From positions 15,881,089 to 15,945,088 of the forward strand of contig CM030847.1 in the NCBI GenBank assembly GCA_018105865.1: DNA of 64,000 nucleotides, given 5' to 3'. Origin of the DNA: Metaphire vulgaris (taxonomy: Eukaryota > Annelida > Clitellata > Crassiclitellata > Megascolecidae). Shown piece by piece: positions 39,650 to 52,397 of this stretch; positions within the stretch are counted from its first letter, which is position 1; each line of letters begins with the position of its first letter. The notes beneath the pieces are model-generated. The model ran no database searches. It had not been told where the DNA came from and was given only the letters and a program-made list of their open reading frames with translations. Both the position numbers and the translations under genes were made by a program.

Positions 39650-40534
39650 CAGAGTTGGAGACTCGAGTCAGCAGACTCGAGAATCGAGTCGACTCAAGTC
39701 GCAAATTTTCAGACTTGAGACTTGCTTGCAACTCGAGGCCCGTGACTTGCGACTTGACTTGAGACTTGGGGGTAAAGACTTGAGACTTACTTGAGACTCG
39801 AGGCCTGTGACTTGCGACTTTTAAGTTTTTTGCGATGCAATCTCCCTAATAACTCATCCGCTCACGATCACGATAATGAATTCACGATAAACCGATCACG
39901 GCTTATAAATTGCGCTATTTGTCTGTCATGCCACGTATTTTTTATAAAAATTCTGCTGCAAGTGGCAACACTATATTATAGCGTCAAATGATTTGTTCTA
40001 GAGTCTAGACTAGTAAATTATATGCATATTTATGCGGCTTAATATTCTCGCATTAATTTAATAGTAAAAAGTTTTTTTCAGTCTGAAAGTAAAATGGAGA
40101 GATCTACAAGTAGTCAATCTAGTCATGGACATCCTGAAGTTGCGGTTCCGAAAGTTGTTAAATTCGGATTAAAGGATTTTAATTAATGAGAATGTAAAAA
40201 ACGTAGAGCCACGTGTTTTTCAGTTACTTTTCTAATCTACCGGTAGTTAATTGATGATTAGTTACTGATTACATGGCATCAAATGTATTGAATTAAAGTA
40301 AATAATTACTCACATAACAGATGTATTCTATTATATTGATTACTATTAATTCGTAATAATAGTAATTAACTACCATTGTTTATTGCTTAAAATATACACG
40401 TTGGGTGAGACTGATTACCGACTTGAGACTTGCTTGCGACTCGAGGCCTGTGACTTGCGACTTGACTTGAGACTTGGGGGTAAAGACTCGAGACTTGCTT
40501 GAGACTCGAGGTTAGAGACTTGCGTACATCTCTG
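39650..40534. mobile_element. hAT-type non-autonomous element with GACTTG/CTCGAG subterminal repeats
   Basis: The left end is CAGAGTTGGAGACTCGAGTC. The right end, reverse-complemented, is CAGAGATGTACGCAAGTCTC, related to the CAGAGATGTAG end of the 17084-18009 element. The 8-bp duplication ACAGACAG lies at 39642-39649 and 40535-40542. Arrays of GACTTGCGACTTGACTTGAG words occupy 39660-39825 and 40415-40525 in the same orientation at both ends. The interior is AT-rich. A 30-codon plus frame from 40094 (MERSTSSQSSHGHPEV start) could be the N-terminus of a lost transposase, but no domain can be proven. Confidence 0.8.
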
Positions 40535-40542
40535 ACAGACAG

Positions 40543-40749
40543 ACAGACGGACATCCGGTCAGCCAAATAGACGAAGTAACGTCCATGGCGACTTAAAAGA
40601 TGAAATTGCAGGAACAATGCAACTGAGCAGTACTGGTCTTCAAATGATGGCTCTCAGCAAAACTCATGCAAAACTCCAGACAGAGAAAAAGACAGACAGA
40701 CAGACGAGTGAAGAGGAACCAGAGGCATACACGTAGACTCCGTAGAGAG
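40543..40749. other. Spacer between two hAT elements
   Basis: About 200 bp with short GACAGACAG residues. Nothing else seen. Confidence 0.4.
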
Positions 40750-41027
40750 AGAGACTGCAGTGATATTTCAGTTCGGGAAATAATTTCAGTTTCTATTCAG
40801 TTTCAGTTCTAGAGTTGCCAATTTCAGTTTCTATTCAGTTTCAGTTCGGGAAATAATTTCAGTTTCTATTCAGTTTCAGTTCTAGGGTTGCCAATTTCAG
40901 TTTCTATTCAGTTTCAGTTCGGGAAATAATTTCAGTTTCTATTCAGTTTCAGTTAACAGCTGATAATCATTTTCAACGTTCAATAAGTGGCAAGTAACAA
41001 TTGTTCTGTTCAGTTAACGTGTTAACA

Positions 41028-41105
41028 CGTTGAGCGCTAGGGACGTCAACTGACGTCCTTAGTTTGGTTTCTCAGGGCGCTAGGGACGTCAAATGACGTC
41101 CTTTG
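41028..41105. repeat. Two GCGCTAGGGACGTCA palindromic units inside the hAT element
   Basis: The first copy follows TTAACACGTTGA. Each unit contains GGACGTCAAMTGACGTCC, an inverted repeat. A TTAA plus repeated GGGACGTC is reminiscent of piggyBac-type subterminal sequence, but no partner end was found. Confidence 0.4.
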
Positions 41106-41778
41106 TTCAATGCAAACTATTTTAGCTTATACGGATCTTGGAATCATTCTTCTGATTCATTTAGCTACTAGAATGAGTGACCAATCAAAAAGGCGTATTC
41201 TATGGAAGATGTATGAATATTTGTCCTATAAACATTTGTTCAAAAAACACAATACTGTATACTCAAACACAGCCTCGTAATTATAATCCTCCCTGACGCG
41301 TCGTATAAGCGTACACCCGGATAATTTATGCTACGATGTAATTACGTGGCTTACATTGTCAAGTCTTCCATCCAGTGAAGCGGACAATTTTTGGCTCGGG
41401 GTGTGAGGGAGGCATTTGGACCAGATAATAAAGGTTGGAATTTAAATTGAAATTGTTTCCATTTTATGGCAGTAATTTCTCCAATCGCTATTGTTGAGCT
41501 AACTATTGTTCCGTCACCTTACAGGGCACCGGCATTTTTCCTATGAATTGGCGCATACCTGAGTAAAGTGAACATGATACTAGTAACAGATGGCTTCTAA
41601 ACGCATCTGCTTCACAATATTTTCCCCTACAGGCGTCTAACGTGATTGTGCCTTGAAAATAATCTAGCGGTATTCACGTTGGTCACGCATGAACGCATTC
41701 GACACCAGCCGCGTCCTAGGAATCCATCATATCGCAGTCAACGTGTTTTAAGTAACTACAGTAAGTTAAGTATCTAAG

Positions 41779-42015
41779 TTAAATCCAATGTGCATTTAGT
41801 TTTAAGAAGACTCGCATTTCTAAATTTTTGGTGAGGCGATTCCTTCGGCCAGCTGTTAACAAGCCACACAGTGAGAAGATTCGCTCAACATAGGCTTGTG
41901 AGGCAGGCGCAATGATTAAATCTTCAGCCAGATCTGCTAATTGAGCGTAGGATGCACGACGCTTTGTCCAGAAGGTCAGTGCATCTTCATCTCCAGAGAA
42001 GAACAAAGAATTCAT
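41779..42015 (-). pseudogene. hAT transposase C-terminal (dimerisation) remnant
   Basis: The 78-residue frame reads FWTKRRASYAQLADLAEDL, then APASQAYVERIFSLCG, then RRNRLTKNLEMRVFLKLN. This is the hAT_C layout: WW-like entry, L-A-x-x-x-L, PASQAxxERxFSxxG, and a basic R-x-x-L segment. The rest of the transposase is missing. It lies on the minus strand of the 40758-42370 element. Confidence 0.88.
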
Positions 42016-42378
42016 ATATTCGCTACATTAAATTTGCCGCTTAGGAATTCGCGCACATTGCATAGTTTTGTGATAAAGTAAGTAGGTAAGTAAAATTTCT
42101 TTAACCGGACTGGCGCTTTCAAAATCAGGCTCAGCGTGTAAGTTGTGTATTTAAATCCAAAAAGACCTTTAGAAAATTTTCAGTATATACTAACAATTTC
42201 AGTTCGGGAAATAATTTCAGTTTCTATTCAGTTTCAGTTCTGGGGATGCCAATTTCAGTTTCTATTCAGTTTCAGTTCGGGAAATAATTTCAGTTTCAGT
42301 TTCAGTTTCAGTTAACTGATTTAAAATAATTTCAGTTTCTATTCAGTTTCAGTTAACTGAAATATCACTGAGAGACTG

Positions 42379-42438
42379 CAGTGAGAGTATTCGTCTAACT
42401 GTGGCTGCAAATGGAGGCGTTGGTTGACATGCGCCCGG

Positions 42439-42498
<60 letters not shown>

Positions 42499-42899
42499 TC
42501 TCTCTCTGCCACCGACCGATCGTACAGTTGATGGAAACGAAGACCATTGTTCCAGGACTAGCTCCTGATTTTTCCGCTGCGGTGACCGCCCCTTCCCTCC
42601 GTCCCCTTCTTCCCCTTCCCTCTTTCCTTCCCTCCCTCCATCCCTCTCTCCCTTCATCGGTGACTGTCGTTGGTTCTTATATGGAAGACGTCTGTTATTG
42701 TGTGAGAGAGAAGAAAATGCCCAGCAGAGACACGTGTTGCATTGAAATAGAAACAGCGCCACCAAGCGACGTCGTCTGCTGTCAGAAGGAAAAAACGGCG
42801 CTAAATAATCGATTCTTCTTCGGAAATTGATTGCTGCCAAATTAAATACTATCGTCGGCGGAGGGAGCAGCCTCCGCTGTGCATGTATATGCTGAGCCC
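42379..42899. other. Intergenic with (CT)n at 42440-42508
   Basis: A CT microsatellite with CTAT variants, followed by unremarkable sequence. The 139-residue plus frame starts in the repeat and has no recognised domain. Confidence 0.45.
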
Positions 42900-43020
42900 A
42901 GAGGTGTGTGGATCGCGGATACATCCGCAAGAATTTAATGAATCCGCGGACCTCCGCGCGCGCGGATCCAAAGTTCCAAAACGCTGACTGATGCGGATTA
43001 TCCGCGGATCATAGCAACTA
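42900..43020. mobile_element. Possible hAT left end with CCGCGGATC repeats
   Basis: CAGAGGTGTGTGGATCGCGG at 42900 has the look of a hAT terminus. It is followed by five variants of GCGGATC/TCCGCGG within 120 bp. I could not find the right end or a duplication. Confidence 0.4.
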
Positions 43021-43127
43021 ACAACATTTTGTCAATTATGACATTTCTTCGACTTAGATCAATCGCCCGTAGATGAAAGGTCCGCAGATAAATTAAAGGT
43101 TTGCCTCGTTATTTCGTTTAATATCTT

Positions 43128-43851
43128 TTTTTTTTTTTCGGTGGCGCCTTTTTTTCGGTGGCGCCGTTTCCGGCGGCCAAGCATGCTCCTGTGCATGTCT
43201 CGGAAAAGCGTCGTTCTGGGCGGCTCGACGATATTTTGCGCTCGTTTTAGCGCAAAATGTGCGAGTAGGGACCCTCCCGTCATTTTCGGGAGGTCCTCTG
43301 CGTTTTTCTCGGGTGGATTAGGACGGTTTTAGTCGCTGATTCGTCGCCTGTCTGGTCCGCCATCTTGTTTTGCGATTTTTCTATCAACGCGGCTTGGCAG
43401 AACTGCAGACTAGATACCCGTGCGGGAATGCTGCGACATCCGTTCTAATTGTAACCTGGAATTCCATCCAAAGTCGGATACACCTAGCTCGGCGACGGTC
43501 TACTCACGGGATTCCGCATCTCAGAAATTCTCCGTGTGGCTCGCCTCGCGGACAGTTCTTACAACATCTGCGGAATTTTCAACATCTTATCCCGTGCTTT
43601 TGTTCCTTTGACGTGCCTGGTGCGGACGGTTCTACAGCGGAAGGCTCCTTTCTACGGGATTCGCTACCGTGGGCGTTTGGGCGGCGATTTCCGTCGTTTC
43701 CATCAGGGCTGACTTTACGCTGTCTCTGTTATCCGACGTTCGCCATCGGCATGCCAAAGTATGTCAAAGCGCCTTTGACTTCGACCTTCATCGTGCGTAC
43801 GGCGCTATAGAAGTCGTCAAGAAGATAAAGATAAAGATAAAGATCTTAATT
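43128..43851 (+). repeat. Candidate short retroposon ending in GGCGCTATAGAAG and (GATAAA)n
   Basis: A GC-rich block of about 720 bp, distinct in composition from its AT-rich surroundings. It begins near a T-run and a GGTGGCGCC duplicate and ends GTACGGCGCTATAGAAGTCG followed by AAGATAAAGATAAAGATAAA. The 3' end matches the retroelement tail motif at 33187 and 54455. The overlapping plus frames (43370-43810 and others) do not show RT motifs, so it may be a LINE with deleted core or a composite SINE. Confidence 0.45.
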
Positions 43852-44112
43852 TAAAGACGTTTCCCTTACAAACTCAAAGATTAAACTATTTACCAGTAAT
43901 GAATAACATTTCTTTACCTTAGATGATTCTTTCTTCCATAGATGAAAGATCAACAAACGACTATAGTACTTTAGATGAACAGTCTCTCACATGAATCGAC
44001 CGTAGATCAATCATCTATAACGATTGATCTGCATCTAACACCCGCTTCTAATTTCTAATCTTTCTAATACTTGTATGAGGTTATCAGAGCAGAGTTGGCA
44101 AAGTAGAACCAA

Positions 44113-44113
<1 letters not shown>
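43852..44113. other. TAGATGAAAGATCAA-rich spacer
   Basis: Several GTAGATCAA / TAGATGAAAG words occur here, and two also lie at 43050-43078 on the other side of the GC-rich insertion. This suggests that one repetitive element was split by it. Confidence 0.35.
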
Positions 44114-44193
<80 letters not shown>

Positions 44194-44194
44194 T

Positions 44195-44268
<74 letters not shown>
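44114..44268. repeat. (ATT)n joined to (GTA)n
   Basis: About 79 bp of ATT pass directly into about 74 bp of GTA. Confidence 0.97.
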
Positions 44269-44269
<1 letters not shown>

Positions 44270-45319
44270 CTTTATATATAACATCTGTGTTCTATCTATG
44301 TCCATTTATGTGTTAGTCCTATTCGATGGGTTTACTTGACTGCAGTTGAAGTACAGTAGGTATTAAGCCGGGGCCTAGTAGGACCTCTGCAGAAAAGTTG
44401 GAAACCTATTTACTAAACGTGGAAGCGGATCTATAACGGATCCTGACTTCCGGTTTCATCGGACGCTTTGTCTTCTCGTCCCTCATCCTGTTGCACTCAG
44501 TCAAGCAATGAGTGAACTGTGTGAAGTTGAGATGCATGCACGGGGAATGGTCCCCACCCGGACAACATGGAAGAAATTAAGAAGGAGACGCCCCTTCGCC
44601 TCCCCCCCGCAGCGGCGTCGTCGGTTACGTTCGAAGGGAAAAAATGTGACTTTCGTAAATGACTGGTTTCATCGCAAAGACCTTCGGACAGAAGCAGCCA
44701 TGCACTGGTGGCTGGTGCTGAACTCGACGATCAGACGCCAAGCGACAAATAAGAAGAAAGAATGCAGCACTGCGATAATTCTGTCGCTTATTTCAGCTGA
44801 GATGAGAGAATTTAAAAAAAAAGAATTTCTAATTCGCTTTCGATCCAATAACATTCTGTCAAAAGGTTTCCCTCTGCGACTAAAGACGTCTGCTTCTAGA
44901 TAGAGAAGTCACAATTTCCTATTCGTGTCCGTTGCTCAGAGACTGATTGATTGATTGTGGCATCAATCAAGTGTTGATTGCTTGGCAATCGATCATGTCT
45001 GCTCTGCTGTCTCTCAAATGGAATTCAATTCCGTGTCAGAGCCGGAGTGGGGAGGGAGGTGGAAATTGAAAGGGAAAAATATGGAAGGAATTTGTCACTT
45101 AAACGCAGATCGCAAAGTTCACGTCCTGGAAGAAGAAGGGTCAAAGGGTCAAAGGGTCAATGCGCATGCGCAGCCTGCAGCATTTACCCCCGACTGCAAA
45201 GGGACTTCTTCGCAGTTAAAAACGAATTCTTAGTTGGTCAATGAATCTGTACGCTGAAGCGGATCTGAATGTAGGCCGTTAATAACTATGATTACCATAT
45301 ACTGATAAGACAAACTAGA

Positions 45320-45353
<34 letters not shown>

Positions 45354-46748
45354 GGTGGTGGTGCATTGAATTTTAACGTACCTATCATTAGAGATCGGAT
45401 GATTAAGGACGATAAAGCACGCCTGCGCCAAGTGCAAATTGCATTTTGACAGAAATTCACCTTTTACTGCGATATATCATTTTAGCAACATCCACTTTCA
45501 TTGCCATATTGTCAATCGTCTTAAACTATGTGAACAGATTTCTTGAGTTATGTAACTTATGTCTACAAGAGATTATGGCGCTAGATAAATATCCCGTGAA
45601 ATCTTTTACCTTGTGGCAAGAAATCGAGAGATCACATGATCCCTGGATCACGTGACAGCTGCAGCCACAATAGATGCTGTATTTTTGCTTTTGTCTGTTG
45701 CCAGAATGAATGAATTCGTAAACGTGGATAGATAGATAATTTGATGGATGGATAGATTGATCGATCGATAGATGGATGGATGGAGAGAAGTGGAGGAGGA
45801 ATGTGGAGTAGGATAAACGGAGAGATGAGATCATGACTGCTCTGTCTCATGTGTGTTGATGAAGTTGACTTCTTCTGTTTAACGCTTCGTTGATCTTTCT
45901 TTCGCTTCGGTGAACGGACGTTTTTCTCTGGTCACGTTTCGCAGACAAATTAATTGACAGAATGTCATCGAAGCTGTCACGCAAATGACGAGCTTTGGAA
46001 CGCATAACGCCAATATATAAGAGCAGAAATTGAATTGGCGAGCAACGGTTAAAGGATTTTGAAAGGATCACTTAGATCAGTTGAATCGACACGGAATGAT
46101 GGACGACTGTAACAGGTTTCCCATAAGAGACTGGCTGCCATATTAAAGTCCTGTGGAAGAGGAGGGAGTATTGGATTTTAAAAAAGTTGGTTGAAGGAAA
46201 GAAGATAAAAGATTGACAATTCAATGATTTTAAGTCATTCAGATGCATTATAATTCTAGTGATTTCTCCCAACTCCATCAACCGCGAAACTAAGAGAAAC
46301 AAATAAGACTGTGAAACCGCCAACGCCATGAAGATTATTGTCTGCAATCAGAGTGGAAAGAAGAAAGTGAAAAGTAAGTCCTTGAACATAGGATTATATT
46401 GGAGTCTTTGTCTATTAAAGATACGCGTTGCTATTAAATGACGACTTCTCTGGACATTGTGGACAAGTGTCGAGTGGACGAAGAGCAAAGGTCACCGGTT
46501 CACTTCCCTTCGTGATTGTTTTCCCCCCAGAAATCGCCTCTAATTTAGAGCAGACAATTCTGAATCAAAGTCACAAAGACCTTCAAACGCCTGCTGCGAA
46601 TCAACGAAGTTAACAGTAATAGCAAAGATTTCGCTTTGGTCTTGCATAAGTCACGTGTTTGAACTTATTTCCATGCATTGCCATGAGTAATTATTTGGCC
46701 AACTATTGGTATAGCACGCGTTTTCTCTTCTCGTATAGTTCTTATTGG
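44269..46748. other. Intergenic block with one unproven frame
   Basis: The 131-residue plus frame at 44508-44903 is not low-complexity (it contains FVNDWFHRKDLRTEAAMHWW), but I recognise no family and see no splice context. (GAT)n-(GGT)n lies at 45318-45363. ATGGCGCTAGATAAATA at 45573 resembles an L2-type retroposon tail. Nothing else found. Confidence 0.4.
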
Positions 46749-46805
46749 ATGATGATATAGCGCCATATTTATATATGATATAGCGCCATATACTTAATAT
46801 ATCGC
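46749..46805. repeat. GATATAGCGCCATAT repeat, copy 1
   Basis: GATGATATAGCGCCATATTT occurs here, followed by a second ATATAGCGCCATATA unit. The same 24-bp phrase recurs at 48334. Confidence 0.7.
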
Positions 46806-48333
<1,528 letters not shown>

Positions 48334-48397
48334 ATGATGATATAGCGCCATATTTATATGCACAAGATAACGCCCTATATATATAGCGCCATATTTC
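48334..48397. repeat. GATATAGCGCCATAT repeat, copy 2
   Basis: Shares GATGATATAGCGCCATATTT plus ATAT with the copy at 46749 and ends in another TATATAGCGCCATATTT unit. Confidence 0.7.
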
Positions 48398-48657
48398 CAG
48401 TTACTCTACGCTGATGTCTTTAGAATATAGTGAGTTTTTAAAAGGTCAATTCTTCCCAAATTATATAATCCTAAAAAGCAAACTTTGCAAATTTATGCTC
48501 ATTTCCAACGAAGTTCACCAGAAGACGTCTGCGCTGGGAGACGATTTGTTCTCTGTTCTGTTTCTTTTTGTTCCTGGAATCGATCGCCTCTTTTCTGTGC
48601 ATTTTGCTTCGACTTCAATTCACCAATGAACAATCAAAGGGCAACAGATAGAGATAC

Positions 48658-48732
<75 letters not shown>

Positions 48733-48941
48733 GGCAGATACAGAGACAACGAGACAGAGAGAAGCAGGCAGGCAGAGAGACAGACAGAGACAGAAATAAA
48801 GACAGAGAAAGACAGAGAGAGAGAGAGATACAGAGAGAGAGAGAAAGGGAAAGAAGGGTGAATGGTTTTAGCAAGCATTTGAGCGTTACCATGATTTAGT
48901 TTCTGACGATTACACGGACAACGTGAAGAAGCATTTGAAAG

Positions 48942-48980
<39 letters not shown>

Positions 48981-49301
48981 TGCAGCAGCAGCGACTAGGC
49001 CACCTGCCACTGACGTTGTCTGTGACGAATGACAGACGGCGGTCAATCACCGGTCGGTCGCCGTCATTCCTATTATGCTGCCATCAAAGACCGCTGGTCG
49101 TGTGCACTGACCAGCCATTACTGTAGATCACTGGTCATTAGGGTCGATAACTGGCCACTGACCACCTGTTAGTGGACAGTCAGAGTCTTAGGTAATGACA
49201 GCGAATGATGGTTTCCGATTAGAGGGCGTCACTGTCTTGTCACGTGAGCTGAATTCCTGTCTCTGTTTCTACCTGGACAGTCGATGGATCTTCCAGTTCA
49301 C
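48398..49301. other. Intergenic with GA/GACA and CAG tracts
   Basis: GA, GACA and GAGACA compound repeat at 48661-48845 and (CAG)n at 48943-48990. The Ala-, Gln- and Leu/Ser-rich frames are repeat artefacts. Confidence 0.5.
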
Positions 49302-49377
49302 GGGTGGGCAATCTTTTAGGTGCAAAGGGCCGCATTGAAATTAAAAATTGGTCGAAGGGTTAACCTTCCAATCGCTG

Positions 49378-49625
49378 GCCGCCAAACAGTCCTGACTTAA
49401 ACCCAGTTGGTTGTAAGATTTGGGGGAATAATGCAGGAGAAGGTGTTTACAGAACGGAGATCAGAACCATTGAAGAACTCCATATGAGCAAATGGTTGTG
49501 AATGAATGGGATGAACTTTATCAGTTGGTTAATTATCGATGCAGATATAGTGGTCACTGGAGAGCGCCTCTTGAAGCTTGTGTTTGAACCAATGGGGGAC
49601 ACTTCAAACACAAATTTTAGTTGAA
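49378..49625 (+). pseudogene. Tc1/mariner-type transposase C-terminal remnant
   Basis: Translation with frame changes gives PDLNPVGCKIWG, then VYRTEIRTIEELH, and at the end WRAPLEACV, a stop, and TNGGHFKHKF. This is the C-terminal part of a Tc1/mariner-superfamily transposase, where PDLNPxDxxxW contains the last catalytic region and NGGHFxH closes the protein. Stops and frameshifts make it inactive. Terminal repeats were not identified. The sequence just to the left (49302-49345, GGTGGGCAATCTTTTAGGTG) resembles a hAT end. Confidence 0.75.
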
Positions 49626-51547
49626 TGGCAATTAACATTCTGTCAGGACTAAAATGAATTTTATTTTTTTTAAAATCGATGAATATTTACTAGAGTTTTT
49701 CTTTTATCTGGACGTAGTGTATATTAGGTAAACAGCCGTTGGCGATCGACGGTTTCCTCTGCCTCCCATTTATCTGGATCCAGGAAGACGGATCCAGAAA
49801 GGGACTCGGCGTCCGCTGCCGTCCGCCGGTCGGTTCGATGGAGCGACGAAGAGGCGCGGACGATGGATGCAGTGCGGGGTCTCTCAGGTCCCCGTGGTCG
49901 CCCTCGCCACGACTACCTAACCCCCACCGCTCCTCCTCCTCCTCCTCCTCCTCCTCCTCCCCTACTGTATGCTTCGCTAATACGCCCGATGGACTCTCTT
50001 TGTCTTTGTCTTTCTTTCTCTATCTCTGCCTGTCTGTCTGTCTCTCCGTTGGTGAGAATTTCCAGCGTCCGTTAATCTCCGTTCGATGCTAAATAATCTG
50101 GAAATCCGGTTTCTAGGATCAGATTTTTTCGTCGACATTTTTCGCCTAATTACGTTCCGTAAATCAGCGCGAAAAAGACTCTAAAATGCCCGGATCCTTC
50201 GACCTCCCCCCCACCGCCGCCGCCGCCGTCGAGTTTCTCCGCATGCCTCGGTTGTCTCTGTCTGTGTCCGTCTTAGCGACCAATTCTTATCGTCTCTCCC
50301 TCTTTCTCCTTCTGCCAAAGACTTTTATGACATCTGGCGAAGCATTGGCCGTTCGGTCATCGCTAAGACTAAGGACGCTTTGGCAGAAACTGTAAAAGAA
50401 AATTCCGATAAACGCCTTCTTCTTCTCCTCCTCCTCCTCCTCCTCCTCCTCCTCCTCCTCCTTCTTCTTCTTCTTCGTCTTCTTCTTCTTCTCCTCCTCC
50501 TTCTTCTTCTTCGTCTTCTTCTTCTTCATCTTCTTCTTCTTCATCTTCTTCATCTTCTTCTCCGATCTGCTCAGAGTCTGAATGTCTTAGTTGTCTTCAC
50601 TTGCCCAAATGGACGCATAAGTTGTTTTACTGCAGAGAAATGAATCAACATTAACTTCTATTCACAGATAAATGCCAATGAAATTCCGTCTGGCTATTTT
50701 GTCTTCGTTTTCGCAATTGTGCTGACTCGGCGTTTTCCTTTTTAACTCTGGAACTGCATTTGACTAGAATCGATGGTGATTTTTATGACTCACTGTGTAG
50801 CATTGTACTGTGGCATGCTACAGATGAAGATGGAATACGTCCTGCTCATAATAAAGACCAAAGATGACTCGCTTATTATATTATTCACTTTTGCCTTGAT
50901 TCTTCTTGTGCAGTAAAAGCCACCTTGTGCCTAGTTTCCTCTGCAATTCTGCACTCCTAGTGGAAAAGCAGAATAGCAGTTCTAATTACAAATTTTATAG
51001 ATAACTGCAAGGTACGCTAAGGTGCAAGGATCAAACAGACGAGTTTGACTTTGGAGGATTAAAGTAAACCATTATAATATTAATTGGAGGATTAAGTATT
51101 CTGTGCAACCATTGTTGTGTTTCTGAAGGTTAGATGATTCGTGCCTATTTCACAGCAGAAGACCAATGAATTTCGTTAATGAACTGTTCATTATGTTCAT
51201 TGTTCATTCTGTTCACTCTGCTCGTTCACTGTGCAGAAAACTGAAACCGATTAATCAGAAGAGGAAAGCCTGTTTAGCCATGCGAACAAGTTCAAAATAG
51301 GACAAATACAGAGAAGCTGCAATGTAGAAATGCAAGAGAATCCATCCTTTAAATAAGCCAATATAAAGAAGATGGGGGAGAGGGGAGGGCGTCGCCAGTG
51401 TCCGCAGGGTCAATCTGAGAAACAACTCATCAGCAATGGACGCTTAAATGGCATCAGTTTTCCTTCTGCGCTCAATTACTCCGCTCATGCATCGAACAAC
51501 AGCGCTACATAACGACAATCCGGCCAATCACTTGCTTCGCTCAAAAC
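49626..51547. other. Intergenic with CTC/TTC tracts
   Basis: (CTC)n at 49937-49961 and a mixed CTC/TTC tract at 50411-50560. The 117-residue plus frame at 49739-50092 ends in repeat-coded serines. No domain is recognised. Confidence 0.45.
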
Positions 51548-51734
51548 CAGTGGCGGCTGCAGAATTTGGCAGGTGGGGGGGGGACCGTTGGGACCGTTGG
51601 GGTGGAAACTTCTAAGCATGGGGCCAACTATTTGTTGCTAGGTATGTGGTAATAAGTATAGGGTCCCAATAGGGGGCAGGTATTCAATAAGGGGAACGGT
51701 CCCCCCCAGGACCTCCAATATGGAGCCGCCACTG
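51548..51734. mobile_element. hAT-type MITE, CAGTGGCGGCTCC family, copy 3
   Basis: The ends are CAGTGGCGGCTGCAG and TGGAGCCGCCACTG. The flanking 8-mers CTCAAAAC (51540-51547) and CTCAAAAA (51735-51742) differ at one base. Read in reverse it contains the CTATTGGGACCCTATACTTA and AAGTTTCCACC phrases related to copy 1. Confidence 0.85.
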
Positions 51735-51742
51735 CTCAAAAA

Positions 51743-52270
51743 CTGCACCGAAGTGGAGCCCTCTATCGACGGCCACCCTGCCAAGTAGATGTCCGAGTTG
51801 TCTTCGTATCGGTTCATTAATCAAGGAAAATATTAATAATTATTCGAATGCTCTGCCGATCAGTGGATCAGTCGCTCGACTATTCGACTGCGATCTGTCT
51901 TTATGTATAGCGGCGCCTCGCGTTCGTTACAGCTTCGCTTAGATTTACGTGTAATACTGAAGCTGTAATTTGCGACATAAAAATTCCCGACAGAAATACT
52001 TATGCTTAGGTCTAGGCCTATAGAATTATTCAGCGATAGAGAAGCACTTCTTTCGACTGAAAAAAAGTTCTTCATATTCGAAGCAAATGGAGAAAATGCG
52101 TTGAAAACAATATTGGAATTCATCGTAGGCGATCGAAAGTTTATATTTAGTTTTTAAAATGAGTTATTTTTCATGATTTTACGCAAATTGTACAGATTCT
52201 CTTCATTCGGTTGACTGCATTTGCAAAGTCAATCACAGAATAGCCTAAGCTCTTATGATTAAATCGCGAT
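51743..52270. other. Intergenic, nothing seen
   Basis: No feature supported. Confidence 0.35.
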
Positions 52271-52397
52271 TTCATCCATGTATAGTTATACGGTGGCCCA
52301 TAGAGGCCAGTCTTGTTCATCCATGTATAGTTATACGGTGGCCCATAGAGGCCAGTCTTGTTCATCCATGTATAGTTATACGGTGGCCCATAGAGGT
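52271..52397. repeat. 45-bp tandem repeat, about 2.8 copies, in frame
   Basis: The unit starts TTCATCCATGTATAGTTATA and is nearly identical in all copies. It is a multiple of three: the plus strand reads HPCIVIRWPIEASLV per unit inside an open 126-residue frame (52255-52635), and the minus strand reads NKTGLYGPPYNYTWM. Neither product matches a family I know. Confidence 0.8.

Larger units (their letters stand above)
40758..42370 (-). mobile_element. hAT element with perfect 16-bp TIRs and TTTCAGTT subterminal repeats
   Basis: Both ends are CAGTGATATTTCAGTT, 16 of 16 identical as inverted repeats. Exact 8-bp duplications AGAGACTG lie at 40750-40757 and 42371-42378. Repeated words CAGTTTCAGTTCGGGAAAT and TTTCAGTTTCTATTCAG fill 40770-40960 and 42195-42360, in the same direction at both ends. 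The interior carries a hAT dimerisation-domain frame (minus strand). At 41030-41105 there are two copies of GCGCTAGGGACGTCAA-TGACGTCC, which may be a nested element's end. At about 1.6 kb it lacks the rest of a transposase, so it is non-autonomous. Confidence 0.9.
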
